33,159 nucleotides of DNA from Candidatus Heimdallarchaeota archaeon (lineage in GTDB: Archaea; Asgardarchaeota; Heimdallarchaeia; Heimdallarchaeales; Heimdallarchaeaceae): the NCBI GenBank assembly GCA_023705945.1, contig BPTM01000210.1:1-33159 (forward strand). The letters run 5' to 3'. Below are positions 25,167 to 32,173 of the stretch, one piece after another (within the stretch, counting starts at the first letter, position 1; each line of letters opens with the position of its first letter). Under the pieces are notes generated by a model, which saw only the letters and a list, made by a program, of their open reading frames with translations, searched no databases and was not told the DNA's origin. Position numbers and translations under genes: made by a program.

Positions 25167-25934
25167 TCATTTTTGACTTAATTCTTTTAGAATTCTAGCT
25201 AAAGTGGGTAATGTTTCAATTATATCTCCCTCAACATAGTAATCTAATTGTTCGTTATATAAAGTAGGGACAAGATTAAATAATGCTTTTTTAGTTGGTG
25301 GAGACGGAGATAAAAGAATATTAGCAGCTGGAAAAACTTCTAAACTAGTAGCAACTCCCACAGCTATATCACTTCTATTAGCTACTCTCATTGCTGAGTT
25401 AAAAACATCCATGTCCAAAGGTTCTCCGAAGAGTATAACTTTCGGTTTTAGAGGATTTTCGCATTTAGGACATAAGGGGAATTTTTCCGGTTTAATATGT
25501 TTTTCGTAATTCATCTGTTCCTCATGAGAACATCTAATACAGTGCATCATGTCAGGGTTGCCGTGTAATTCGTATACATCTGTAGAACCAGATTTCTGAT
25601 GAAGACCATCAATATTTTGTGTAGCAATATGAACCTTATCCTCTCCTTTTATTTGTTGAATCTCTGTAATTGCGTAATGTCCTAAATTGGGTTCCACAGG
25701 TTGAAAGTCTTCGTATATTATACGAAAGAATTCCCACACTTTGTCAGGATTTTTTCTAAAAGCTCTGATAGTTGCTACTTCAAGGGGGTTGAATTTTTCC
25801 CACAGTCCACCATCAGAACGAAAATCTGGAATACCACTATGGACACTTGTTCCAGCACCAGTAAAGAAAATGATTGTCTCTGCTTTTAAAATATGTTTAG
25901 CAATCAATCTTATGACCTCGTCATTCGTATCCAT
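25167..25934 (-). CDS. cobB: Sir2-family NAD+-dependent protein deacylase
   Basis: A 255-residue sirtuin that removes acyl groups from protein lysines using NAD+, in archaea acting on chromatin proteins such as Alba and on metabolic enzymes. The NAD-binding GAGTSVHSGIPDFR spans 26-39, TQNIDGLH is at 105-112, the catalytic His is in ELHGN (H124), and the zinc-binding cysteines are C132/C135 and C155/C158. VILFGEPLD and VATSLEVFPAANI complete the NAD pocket. The Ala-Arg/Tyr pair diagnostic of SIRT5-type desuccinylases is not evident, so deacetylation is the default. ATG 25934 is chosen over GTG 25943 because GGGGTGA (25940-25946) sits 5 nt before it. Divergent from the fumarase genes. Confidence 0.95.
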   Translation of the reverse strand: MDTNDEVIRLIAKHILKAETIIFFTGAGTSVHSGIPDFRSDGGLWEKFNPLEVATIRAFRKNPDKVWEFFRIIYEDFQPVEPNLGHYAITEIQQIKGEDKVHIATQNIDGLHQKSGSTDVYELHGNPDMMHCIRCSHEEQMNYEKHIKPEKFPLCPKCENPLKPKVILFGEPLDMDVFNSAMRVANRSDIAVGVATSLEVFPAANILLSPSPPTKKALFNLVPTLYNEQLDYYVEGDIIETLPTLARILKELSQK

Positions 25935-25939
25935 AAGGT

Positions 25940-25946
25940 TCACCCC
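25940..25946 (-). promoter_or_regulatory. Shine-Dalgarno site of sir2 gene
   Basis: Minus-strand GGGGTGA, 5 nt before ATG 25934. The alternative GTG start at 25943 would lie within this motif, so ATG is preferred. Confidence 0.6.
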
Positions 25947-26081
25947 GTAACTCTGTCTGAATAAAGCGTTGATTATATTTGTAGAGGTTATATTTAATAT
26001 TTTAAGCTCTTATAGACTAAAACCCCCAAAATCACACAGAAGGCTGTTTAAGGTTTTGTAAGTCCATTCAGAAAGATTTAC

Positions 26082-26705
26082 ATGTCTCTAGTTTTCAGAG
26101 GACTCATGGAATACCATTTAACTACTCCAATACCAGCCGAAGAACTGAAAAAAATCCGGATTGGGGATATAGTGTACTTGACAGGTACAGTTGTCACTGC
26201 CAGAGATGAAGCTCATCTTAAAGCATTAGAACTTCACAAAGAAGGTAAAGAACCACCCGTGAATTTCACAGGTATAGGTCTTTTTCATTGTGGTCCAGTA
26301 ATGAAAAAAAATGATGATGGTGAGTGGATAGTTGTTGCTGCAGGACCAACTACATCTGCTCGAATGGAAATCTTTCAAGATGAATTCATTAAAACGTTTC
26401 ATCCTGGAATGATCATTGGTAAAGGTGGAATGGGTGAAAGAACTGCTAAAGCATGTCAAGAGGAAACATGCATCTATGGATACTTCACCGGTGGAGCAGC
26501 TCTATTAGCAGCTGATAGAATAAAGAAGGTAAAAGATGTTTTTTGGTATGATGAACTAGGAATGCCGGAGTGTCTGTGGTACTTCGAAGTCGAAAGCTTT
26601 GGTCCTTTAACAATAACAATAGATTCACATGGTGGAAATTTAACTGATGATTCAAAGAAGAACATTGCTGCAAATCGTGATAAGATTTTACAGGAGTTGA
26701 ACTAG
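26082..26705 (+). CDS. fumB: Class I fumarate hydratase, beta subunit
   Basis: A 207-residue swivel-domain subunit of the two-component [4Fe-4S] fumarase, which interconverts fumarate and malate in the TCA cycle. The family pattern is complete: GDIVYLTGTVVTARDEAHLK, FHCGPVMKK, VAAGPTTSARM, then GKGGMG and GYFTGGAALLA, with the MPECLWYFEVESFGP strand near the end. The swivel domain supplies substrate contacts and combines with the alpha subunit encoded 1 nt downstream. The related L-tartrate dehydratase cannot be formally excluded. Start is ambiguous: TTTAAG (~26047-26052) is about 33 nt before ATG 26082, but homologues usually begin at the ninth codon (26106, MEYHLTTPI), which has AGAGGA just upstream. 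Confidence 0.93.
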   Translation: MSLVFRGLMEYHLTTPIPAEELKKIRIGDIVYLTGTVVTARDEAHLKALELHKEGKEPPVNFTGIGLFHCGPVMKKNDDGEWIVVAAGPTTSARMEIFQDEFIKTFHPGMIIGKGGMGERTAKACQEETCIYGYFTGGAALLAADRIKKVKDVFWYDELGMPECLWYFEVESFGPLTITIDSHGGNLTDDSKKNIAANRDKILQELN

Positions 26706-26706
26706 T

Positions 26707-27585
26707 ATGAAGGATATAGCACAAGTAGTAGAAGATACAGCTGCACGATTACTAAAAATCGCTGCAACAATATTACCTAAAGAGGTAAAAAACACATTGA
26801 TCAAAAGTGAGGCAGAGACAGAAGGAAGTTTAGGTAAGTCTCAATTACATGCAATTAATGAAAATGTTATCATCGCTGAAACTCAAAGTAAACCTATGTG
26901 TCAAGATACTGGGCTTGTAGCCTTTTTCGTTAAAATCGGTGATAAGTTCCCTATTAGGTCAGAAGTAAAAACAGCTCTGATTGAAGCAACAAAGAAAGCA
27001 ACTTCTAATGTACCTCTCAGACCTAATGCTGTAGATATGTTCAAGGGTAACACAAAAAACAATGTTGGATTAAGAGGATACGTTCCTTGGTTCTACTTTG
27101 ATTTAGTAGAAGGAGAGAAGTGCGAAATCATTGCTATGCCTAAAGGTGGAGGATCCAGCAATGTCGGAAAAATGAAAATGGTCCCACCAGGAAAAGGTAT
27201 CAAAGGTGTTAAAGAATTTGTAGTTGAAGCGGTAGCTGCTGCAGGACCTTTAGGTTGTCCACCATATACAGTTGGTGTTGGTGTTGGAGGAGGAGAAGAT
27301 ATGTGTATGAATCTTGGTAAGAAAGCTCTTTTGAGACCTCTTTATGAATATCATGAAGATGAAAAGATAGCTGATTTAGAAAAAGAAATGCTACAAACTT
27401 TGAACAAACTTGAAATTGGTGCTATGGGACTAGGAGAAGGACCATCTGTATTAGATGTTCATATGGAATTCGCAGCTAGACATCCTGCATCATTGCCTGT
27501 AGGAGTAGTTATCTCTTGTTGGGCATTACGACACGCTGGAGCAACAATAGATAAAGAAGGAAATGTGGAATACCACCCACATTAG
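26707..27585 (+). CDS. fumA: Class I fumarate hydratase, alpha subunit
   Basis: A 292-residue catalytic, [4Fe-4S]-binding subunit of the two-component fumarase. Cluster ligands are expected at C65 (MCQDTG), C184 (LGCPPYTVG) and C271 (SCWALRHAG); the 119-residue gap between the first two matches the spacing in single-chain class I fumarases. VGVGVGGGEDMC and GAMGLGEGPSVLDVH are further family motifs. The ATG follows the beta-subunit stop by 1 nt, so the genes are translationally coupled. The beta-alpha order is the reverse of the bacterial alpha-beta arrangement. The enzyme is oxygen-labile, in keeping with an anaerobic host that also has a flavodiiron protein. A T-rich tract follows at 27586-27603. 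Confidence 0.94.
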   Translation: MKDIAQVVEDTAARLLKIAATILPKEVKNTLIKSEAETEGSLGKSQLHAINENVIIAETQSKPMCQDTGLVAFFVKIGDKFPIRSEVKTALIEATKKATSNVPLRPNAVDMFKGNTKNNVGLRGYVPWFYFDLVEGEKCEIIAMPKGGGSSNVGKMKMVPPGKGIKGVKEFVVEAVAAAGPLGCPPYTVGVGVGGGEDMCMNLGKKALLRPLYEYHEDEKIADLEKEMLQTLNKLEIGAMGLGEGPSVLDVHMEFAARHPASLPVGVVISCWALRHAGATIDKEGNVEYHPH

Positions 27586-27603
27586 TTTCTTTCTACTTTT
27601 TTC
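27586..27603 (+). terminator. T-rich terminator after fumarase operon
   Basis: Oligo-T/C stretch (TTTCT, then TTTTTTCT) directly after the alpha-subunit stop; fits archaeal hairpin-independent termination. The remaining spacer to 27740 holds no gene that I can see. Confidence 0.45.
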
Positions 27604-27740
27604 TAGGTTGCTTAACCAATGTAAAAACTTTAGATTTTTTGATTATCTTAAATAAATATCCAAAAGTATTAATCTGACCTATACAATCTGTACAACAAGT
27701 AGTTTTACCCTAAAAAATCTTTATTAAAGAGATGTAGTGG

Positions 27741-28694
27741 TTGAAAAAGAAACAAGAACATTCATTCAAATATGTATTTGGACCCGTTCCCTCAAGAAGG
27801 CTAGGTCGTTCCCTTGGTATAAGTCCTATCCCACGAAAAACATGTAATTTCACGTGCATCTACTGTCAATTAGGAAGAACACCTAATTTTACGAATACAA
27901 GAGTAGTTTTTTTTCCTCCAGAGGATATAGTCAAAGAGGTTCAAAAAGCTCTTTTAATTACAAAAGAGATCGATTATATCACCATAGTGGGAGATGGGGA
28001 ACCAACACTCTATGCAGGTTTAGGGACTTTAATTAATAGATTAAAGAAACAAACATCTTTTCCTATAGCTGTCATAACAAACGGTGCTTTATTATGTCGA
28101 GAAGATGTTAGACACGATTTACTTAATGCTGATATAATTCTACCTACTCTTGATGCACCTACAGAAAATCTGTTCCGTATAATCAATCGACCTCATAAAG
28201 AACTAGACCTAAAAAAGATAGTTCAAGGTATGAAGCAATTTAGAGAGGAATACAAAGGTCAACTATGGGTAGAAGTAATGCTCGTAAAAGGAAAGAATGA
28301 CACACCAGAGATTTTAAGCAAAATTAAGGATATCATTGATTCTATTGGTTTTGATAAAGTTTTTATCAATGTTCCAATACGACCTCCAGCAGAAAGTTGG
28401 GTGAAAATACCTGATCCTGAAGTTCTTCTTGAAGCTCAAAAGATTCTTTCAGCAGAAAGCATCTCTCTTTATGAAACATCAGATGTGACTTCTATAGATA
28501 AAACAGCTCCTCCTGAACAGAATATTACAGAAATAGCTCAAAGACATCCCCTAAGAGAAGATCAAGTCTACTCACTTCTAAAAACTTTTTCCCAAAATGA
28601 TGTTGAGAACTTATTATTAAGAATGGAAAAAGAAGGAAAAATTAAGTCCGTTATTTATAATAATAGAAGATTCTTCATTGTTCCACGGAGGTAA
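27741..28694 (+). CDS. Radical SAM protein (COG0731-like) with C-terminal winged helix
   Basis: A 317-residue radical SAM enzyme. The [4Fe-4S] motif C35-x3-C39-x2-C42 lies in KTCNFTCIYCQLGRT and is preceded by FGPVPSRRLGRSLGI, a signature of the COG0731-related archaeal/bacterial branch. VGDGEPTLYAG is the SAM-binding GEP motif. The C-terminal ~60 residues (ITEIAQRHPLREDQVYSLLK onward) read as a winged helix, which suggests a nucleic-acid-linked or regulatory role. The reaction is not known; TYW1 (wyosine) is a distant relative but this protein lacks its length and features. The start is TTG 27741: an in-frame TAG at 27735 limits it upstream and no ATG precedes the conserved FGPVPSRR. Confidence 0.85.
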   Translation: MKKKQEHSFKYVFGPVPSRRLGRSLGISPIPRKTCNFTCIYCQLGRTPNFTNTRVVFFPPEDIVKEVQKALLITKEIDYITIVGDGEPTLYAGLGTLINRLKKQTSFPIAVITNGALLCREDVRHDLLNADIILPTLDAPTENLFRIINRPHKELDLKKIVQGMKQFREEYKGQLWVEVMLVKGKNDTPEILSKIKDIIDSIGFDKVFINVPIRPPAESWVKIPDPEVLLEAQKILSAESISLYETSDVTSIDKTAPPEQNITEIAQRHPLREDQVYSLLKTFSQNDVENLLLRMEKEGKIKSVIYNNRRFFIVPRR

Positions 28695-28701
28695 ATTATA
28701 C

Positions 28702-29406
28702 TCACATGATCCTATCTTTTTCTTTTTTCTTAACTTGCTTTTCCCTTATTCTTTTCTTCTTCTTGTGATTTCTGTATCTTTTGAAACCAAATGCCACCGT
28801 GGTTAATACTAACATAAGGATGTATATTATTTTTAATGCACTTGATGAACTAAAATCTGCTCCAATCTTAATTCCATGTATAACACCAAATATCAAAGCC
28901 ACATAGTTTAACCCATGAATGTATCGCCAGAACTTAGGTATTTTTCTTTGGAAAAAACCTGCTAATGTTGCAAGAAGTATTAGATATAAAGAGGGGCTTC
29001 CTGCAAAGGTCATAAAGGAAGACAAACTGTCAAAATTGGGAAGGAACAAAGAAGCATCACTATAGAATATAGCAACGAAAATAGGGTGAAATGTTATCAA
29101 ACCTAGTGCTGTTAGAGCAATGATGTGATGAACTTTTTTGAAGGGTTTTCCAAATATCTGGAATGTCTCCCGAGTAAAAGCTGCCATTATACTTGAAACA
29201 AACAATGATAGAAGTCCAAACAACGCTAAAAATCTTAAAAATTCTTCTATGAATGGACCAAGAGGTCTTAGGATAAAAATCAGAAACACTGTTAGGTATA
29301 AAGCTGACAAAGAACTTATGAGTATAATTTGTTTCACTTTTTTCTCCATATATAAAACTAGAGAAATTTGCATAAATCTTTTCCGTAAAAATGACTGAAT
29401 GAACAC
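28702..29406 (-). CDS. Ferric-reductase-like heme membrane protein
   Basis: A 234-residue integral membrane protein with about six hydrophobic segments and a Lys/Arg-rich cytosolic tail. The histidine pattern (KVHHIIALTALGLITFHPIF, then WRYIHGLNYVALIFGVIHGI) gives spaced His pairs on two helices, as in the ferric-reductase-like/YedZ (MsrQ) domain that binds b-type heme and carries electrons across the membrane. No flavin or NAD domain is attached, so electrons would come from a separate protein, possibly the flavoprotein two genes upstream. Start GTG 29406 lies 16 nt after the RlmN-like stop, placing it in the same operon; ATG 29373 or 29349 are equally plausible starts just before the first helix. 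Confidence 0.75.
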   Translation of the reverse strand: MFIQSFLRKRFMQISLVLYMEKKVKQIILISSLSALYLTVFLIFILRPLGPFIEEFLRFLALFGLLSLFVSSIMAAFTRETFQIFGKPFKKVHHIIALTALGLITFHPIFVAIFYSDASLFLPNFDSLSSFMTFAGSPSLYLILLATLAGFFQRKIPKFWRYIHGLNYVALIFGVIHGIKIGADFSSSSALKIIYILMLVLTTVAFGFKRYRNHKKKKRIREKQVKKKEKDRIM

Positions 29407-29422
29407 ACTGCTTCAGTATTTA

Positions 29423-30379
29423 TTAGTCCATTTTGTATTCTGTAGTGGTATAGGATTCTTTGATTCCCACTTCACCATTTATGTACTTTGTTGCAAATTG
29501 ACCACAGTTAGTACCGATGTCGTTCTCTTCCCATTCACCAATACTAATTTCAGCATCAAAACCTCTATCTCGAAAAGCTTTAACCAAAGGAAAGAATTCA
29601 GTATTTTCTTCTGTAATAGCACTCTTTAACTGATTACTTTGTGCTTTGCAGGTGGGGTTGACAGGGGTGAGTTTGATCCAATACTTTGAAGGATTAAAGT
29701 GTTTTAGAATCACATCTGGATCAATAATAGAATCAGCTGCAACTGCAAAATTCAAAGTTATTCTTCTGTCTCCTTCCTTAAACCATTTATTACCGTATTT
29801 AGAAATTTCTTCAAGACTCCAGATATTTGTTGTTATCCACTTATATCTTACATTTTCATCAGTAGAGTGTATGGAAAATTGCAGTTGAAACTTTCCATTT
29901 GGATAGAACTCATCTTTTACAGAGATAAGTTTATTTAGAAAATCATCACTCCCATTGGGTGCGATTGTGCTTATACAAGGCATCAATCCTGGAGCGTCAT
30001 ATATTTTTGGTAACTCCTTTATGACTTCTAGAACATCGTTGTTCAAAGAAGGTTCGCCCATTCTAGCAAACTGGATCTTAAATTTTTCAATTGGTATTTT
30101 ACCTTCTGGAAAACGAGCTCTAATCATATGATCGATTTCTTCTAGCATACCTTCTTTAGAGATGTTACCATGGTAGTACTCTCCAGCGTCACACATTAGA
30201 CAACCAATAGGACACCCATACATGGTCGAAATAACCAAAACCCATTTTTCTTCTCTAGAAATAGGCGGTTGTAGACTTTCAACAAATTCTACAATTTTAT
30301 CCTCTTGTTTAGCTATGTAAAGAATTGCTAAATCTTCCTTACCATATTTCCCGAGAATCTCCATGATATCTTTCTTCAT
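29423..30379 (-). CDS. RlmN/Cfr-like radical SAM protein with altered catalytic pair
   Basis: A 318-residue radical SAM protein resembling RlmN/Cfr rRNA methylases. Cluster motif C56-x3-C60-x2-C63 (YGCPIGCLMCDAG), FARMGEPSLN (104-113) in place of FMGMGEPLLN, SIHSTDENVR (169-178), LTPVNP (237-242) and NDIGTNCGQFAT (286-297) all align with RlmN. C292 matches the methyl-carrying Cys355 of E. coli RlmN. The partner Cys118, seven residues before the cluster, is Val49 here, and the N-terminal RNA-binding part is short. The protein thus may not methylate A2503; substrate unknown. ATG 30379 overlaps the flavoprotein gene by 41 nt and is supported by GAGGT 5 nt upstream (30385-30389). Confidence 0.8.
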   Translation of the reverse strand: MKKDIMEILGKYGKEDLAILYIAKQEDKIVEFVESLQPPISREEKWVLVISTMYGCPIGCLMCDAGEYYHGNISKEGMLEEIDHMIRARFPEGKIPIEKFKIQFARMGEPSLNNDVLEVIKELPKIYDAPGLMPCISTIAPNGSDDFLNKLISVKDEFYPNGKFQLQFSIHSTDENVRYKWITTNIWSLEEISKYGNKWFKEGDRRITLNFAVAADSIIDPDVILKHFNPSKYWIKLTPVNPTCKAQSNQLKSAITEENTEFFPLVKAFRDRGFDAEISIGEWEENDIGTNCGQFATKYINGEVGIKESYTTTEYKMD

Positions 30380-31268
30380 GAATTACCTCTTTAACTATTT
30401 CCATTGCAACCTTCATTCCATCTCCCATAGCAATCGAAATTTGTCTGAAATTATTTTTGTTAACGTCACCAATAAAGTTTAGTTTCGAATCTGTTTTTGG
30501 ATTATTGTATTCATAGACTAAATCTTCAGAGAGAAAATCGTAATTCGGTTTTCTACCTATTGCAACTAAAACCAAATCTTGTATCATAGTGACAAGTTTC
30601 CCATCCTCTTCGATATCAAGGATTATTTTATCGTCTTTAAGCTCAAACTTCTTTATTACATGATTATTGAGAACAATAATGTTATCTGCATTATTCACTC
30701 TTTTTTGTAAGATTGAAAGACTCGATGTTTTATCAGTTCTACGTATAATTGATATATTGTTCTCTAGGTTTTGAAGATTTAGAGCGTAATCATATGCTAC
30801 ATCCCCACTTCCGATTATACCAATATCTTTTTTTTCTGAAAACTGTTTTACATTATAAATTTCATAGAATAATTTACTATTTTGAAAGGCTTCTTTTTCA
30901 CCCTCAATCTTGAGTTTCTTAGGTACAGATCCTGTGCCAACAATGAGATACTCACTGATTATTTCTGTTTCAGCTGTTCTAATTGAATAATTGTTACTCA
31001 GTTGCTCAACAGTAAGGACTTCTTCTAGAATAATTGGAACTCCAGCTTTTGCTAATTGTAATTGAAATGATTTAGCAAGATTTTTTCCAACTACCCCTTC
31101 TGGATAACCTATGAGGTTTTCAACAAGATTAGCATTCCTAATGGTTCCTCCTATTTCCTTTGAAACAAGGGTTATGTCTATTCCAGATCTAATTAGTTGT
31201 ATTGCAGCTGTTGCACAGGCTGGTCCTCCACCAATCAAAGCAACTTTAGTTATTAATTTATTTTTCAT
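30339..31268 (-). CDS. Thioredoxin-reductase-like flavoprotein lacking the CxxC
   Basis: A 309-residue FAD/NAD(P)-binding oxidoreductase with the two-domain thioredoxin reductase fold. The FAD site is IGGGPACATAA (12-22) and the NAD(P) site IGSGDVAYDYA (152-162). VGTGSVPKKLKIEGE is the domain linker and NFIGD (near 275) the C-terminal FAD motif. Where TrxR has its redox CATC (about 133-140), the sequence reads LFYEIYNV with no cysteine, so it cannot reduce thioredoxin by the usual route. Flavin-based electron transfer, for example to the ferric-reductase-like membrane protein or the radical SAM cluster, is a reasonable guess. It overlaps the isochorismatase-like gene by 11 nt and the RlmN-like gene by 41 nt, so it is tightly co-expressed. 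Confidence 0.87.
   Translation of the reverse strand: MKNKLITKVALIGGGPACATAAIQLIRSGIDITLVSKEIGGTIRNANLVENLIGYPEGVVGKNLAKSFQLQLAKAGVPIILEEVLTVEQLSNNYSIRTAETEIISEYLIVGTGSVPKKLKIEGEKEAFQNSKLFYEIYNVKQFSEKKDIGIIGSGDVAYDYALNLQNLENNISIIRRTDKTSSLSILQKRVNNADNIIVLNNHVIKKFELKDDKIILDIEEDGKLVTMIQDLVLVAIGRKPNYDFLSEDLVYEYNNPKTDSKLNFIGDVNKNNFRQISIAMGDGMKVAMEIVKEVIHEERYHGDSREIW
30385..30389 (-). promoter_or_regulatory. Shine-Dalgarno site inside upstream gene
   Basis: Minus-strand GAGGT, 5 nt before ATG 30379 and inside the flavoprotein coding region, supports the 41-nt overlapping start of the RlmN-like gene. Confidence 0.5.
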
Positions 31269-31908
31269 CGATTATCTCCCTTGTTGATATACATGTCCCA
31301 AAACCATGAGATATCGCTCTTAGAGCTCCTAAATGTAGTTCTTCTGTATATGTGGCAGTAGCATCTATCACAAAGAAAACCTCGAACCCTCTCATGAAAG
31401 CATCGCGTGCAGTTGTCTCGCAACAAAGATTAGTCATTACTCCTGTTATAATTACTTGTTCAATTTCATTTTCCTTGAGAATAGTTTCTAGTTCTGTTTC
31501 ATAGAATGCACTGTATTGGCTCTTCTCAATAATTTCTAGTGCTTGCTTATTTAGCATATGAACGATTTTTGATTGATCATTATCTTGCTTAATATTATCT
31601 TTCCACCATCTATTCATTGTACTCGATTCGTTTTCAGTATCTATATGTCTAGAGAAGATTACTTTATTTCCCATCCCTTGAATAACCTTAGAAATCTCTT
31701 GGATTGAGGATATTATGTTTAATGAAGAAGGAACATAAGCATGAGACTCTTCATTCACGAAGTAATCTTGCATATCCAGAACTAAAAGAACTGCTTTCTT
31801 TAGATTTAGTTCAAAAGGACGATAAGATTTGATTTTTCTACACTCATCTAACCAGTAGTTGGTTTTCTCTTCTCTGTTTTTATCTGTTAGATAAATTTCC
31901 TTCATCAT
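31258..31908 (-). CDS. Isochorismatase-family cysteine hydrolase
   Basis: A 216-residue hydrolase of the isochorismatase/nicotinamidase superfamily. The catalytic triad is visible: D45 in LLVLDMQDYF, K129 in EKSQYSAF, and C162 in VMTNLCCETTARDA, where a second Cys (163) follows. The cis-peptide GVMTN and RGFEVFFVIDATAT strands match the family. It could act on an amide (nicotinamide, ureidoacrylate, pyrazinamide type) or on isochorismate; the metal-binding triad of nicotinamidases is not clearly present. There is an N-terminal extension of about 35 residues before the core. It is the first gene of the four-gene operon. ATG 31908 lies about 27 nt from CATTATTAA (31931-31939), indicating a leaderless start, and a dyad lies just upstream of that box. 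Confidence 0.88.
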   Translation of the reverse strand: MMKEIYLTDKNREEKTNYWLDECRKIKSYRPFELNLKKAVLLVLDMQDYFVNEESHAYVPSSLNIISSIQEISKVIQGMGNKVIFSRHIDTENESSTMNRWWKDNIKQDNDQSKIVHMLNKQALEIIEKSQYSAFYETELETILKENEIEQVIITGVMTNLCCETTARDAFMRGFEVFFVIDATATYTEELHLGALRAISHGFGTCISTREIIDEK

Positions 31909-31930
31909 TAAGGAAACAATGTTTTACCCT

Positions 31931-31939
31931 TTAATAATG
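31931..31939 (-). promoter_or_regulatory. TATA-like box of the redox operon
   Basis: Minus-strand CATTATTAA is centred about 27 nt before ATG 31908; transcription would begin at or next to the start codon. Confidence 0.5.
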
Positions 31940-31955
31940 TTGTTTTGCTGAAAAT

Positions 31956-31970
31956 GTCACAACTTGTGAC
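31956..31970. promoter_or_regulatory. Putative operator: perfect 7-bp inverted repeat
   Basis: GTCACAA-C-TTGTGAC, two perfect 7-base arms around one central base. It lies 16 nt from the TATA-like box of the redox operon (minus) and 19 nt from a second TATA-like box on the plus strand (31990-31998), in the position of an archaeal activator or divergent regulator site. No regulator gene is adjacent. Confidence 0.55.
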
Positions 31971-31989
31971 CTCTTTATGTGTTCAATCC

Positions 31990-31998
31990 TTTTTAAAA
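31990..31998 (+). promoter_or_regulatory. TATA-like box divergent from redox operon
   Basis: TTTTTAAAA inside the near-palindrome CCTTTTTAAAAGG (31988-32000). A start about 26 nt from its centre would fall at about 32020. Confidence 0.45.
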
Positions 31999-32004
31999 GG
32001 GATA

Positions 32005-32019
32005 GTGATGTTAAGATAG
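32005..32019 (+). repeat. 15-bp direct repeat, copy 1
   Basis: GTGATGTTAAGATAG, identical to 33044-33058. This copy lies between the plus-strand TATA-like box and the predicted start of the A-rich transcript. Confidence 0.5.
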
Positions 32020-32146
32020 GTGCAAAAAAATGAACAAAAAACTCGCAATAAAACTAAAACTCCGAAAAGAACTCAAAACAGAGAGAAACGACGGACTAAA
32101 AACATACATACTCCTAAAAGGCTCTCTCTGAAATTCCCTTTTTCTT
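32020..32146 (+). other. Candidate short transcript: A-rich sRNA or very small gene
   Basis: From the predicted transcription start (~32020) to a T-run at 32138-32146, the plus strand is A-rich and nearly T-free until about 32100, unlike every other spacer here, with recurring AAAACTC/GAACTC words. Two overlapping reading frames exist. ATG 32030-32131 gives 33 residues beginning MNKKLAIKLKLRKELKTERN. GTG 32020-32223 gives a 67-residue, very basic protein that would overlap the methyltransferase 3' end. Neither matches a family I know, and no hairpin is obvious. A small basic protein, an unstructured sRNA, or plain spacer are all possible. Confidence 0.3.
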
Positions 32147-32173
32147 ATCTCTATAAGATAAACATTCCCTCTT

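Noticed and set aside
29423-30379. Cfr antibiotic-resistance methylase
   Set aside because: The resolving cysteine is absent and the host is archaeal; only the fold and some motifs are shared.
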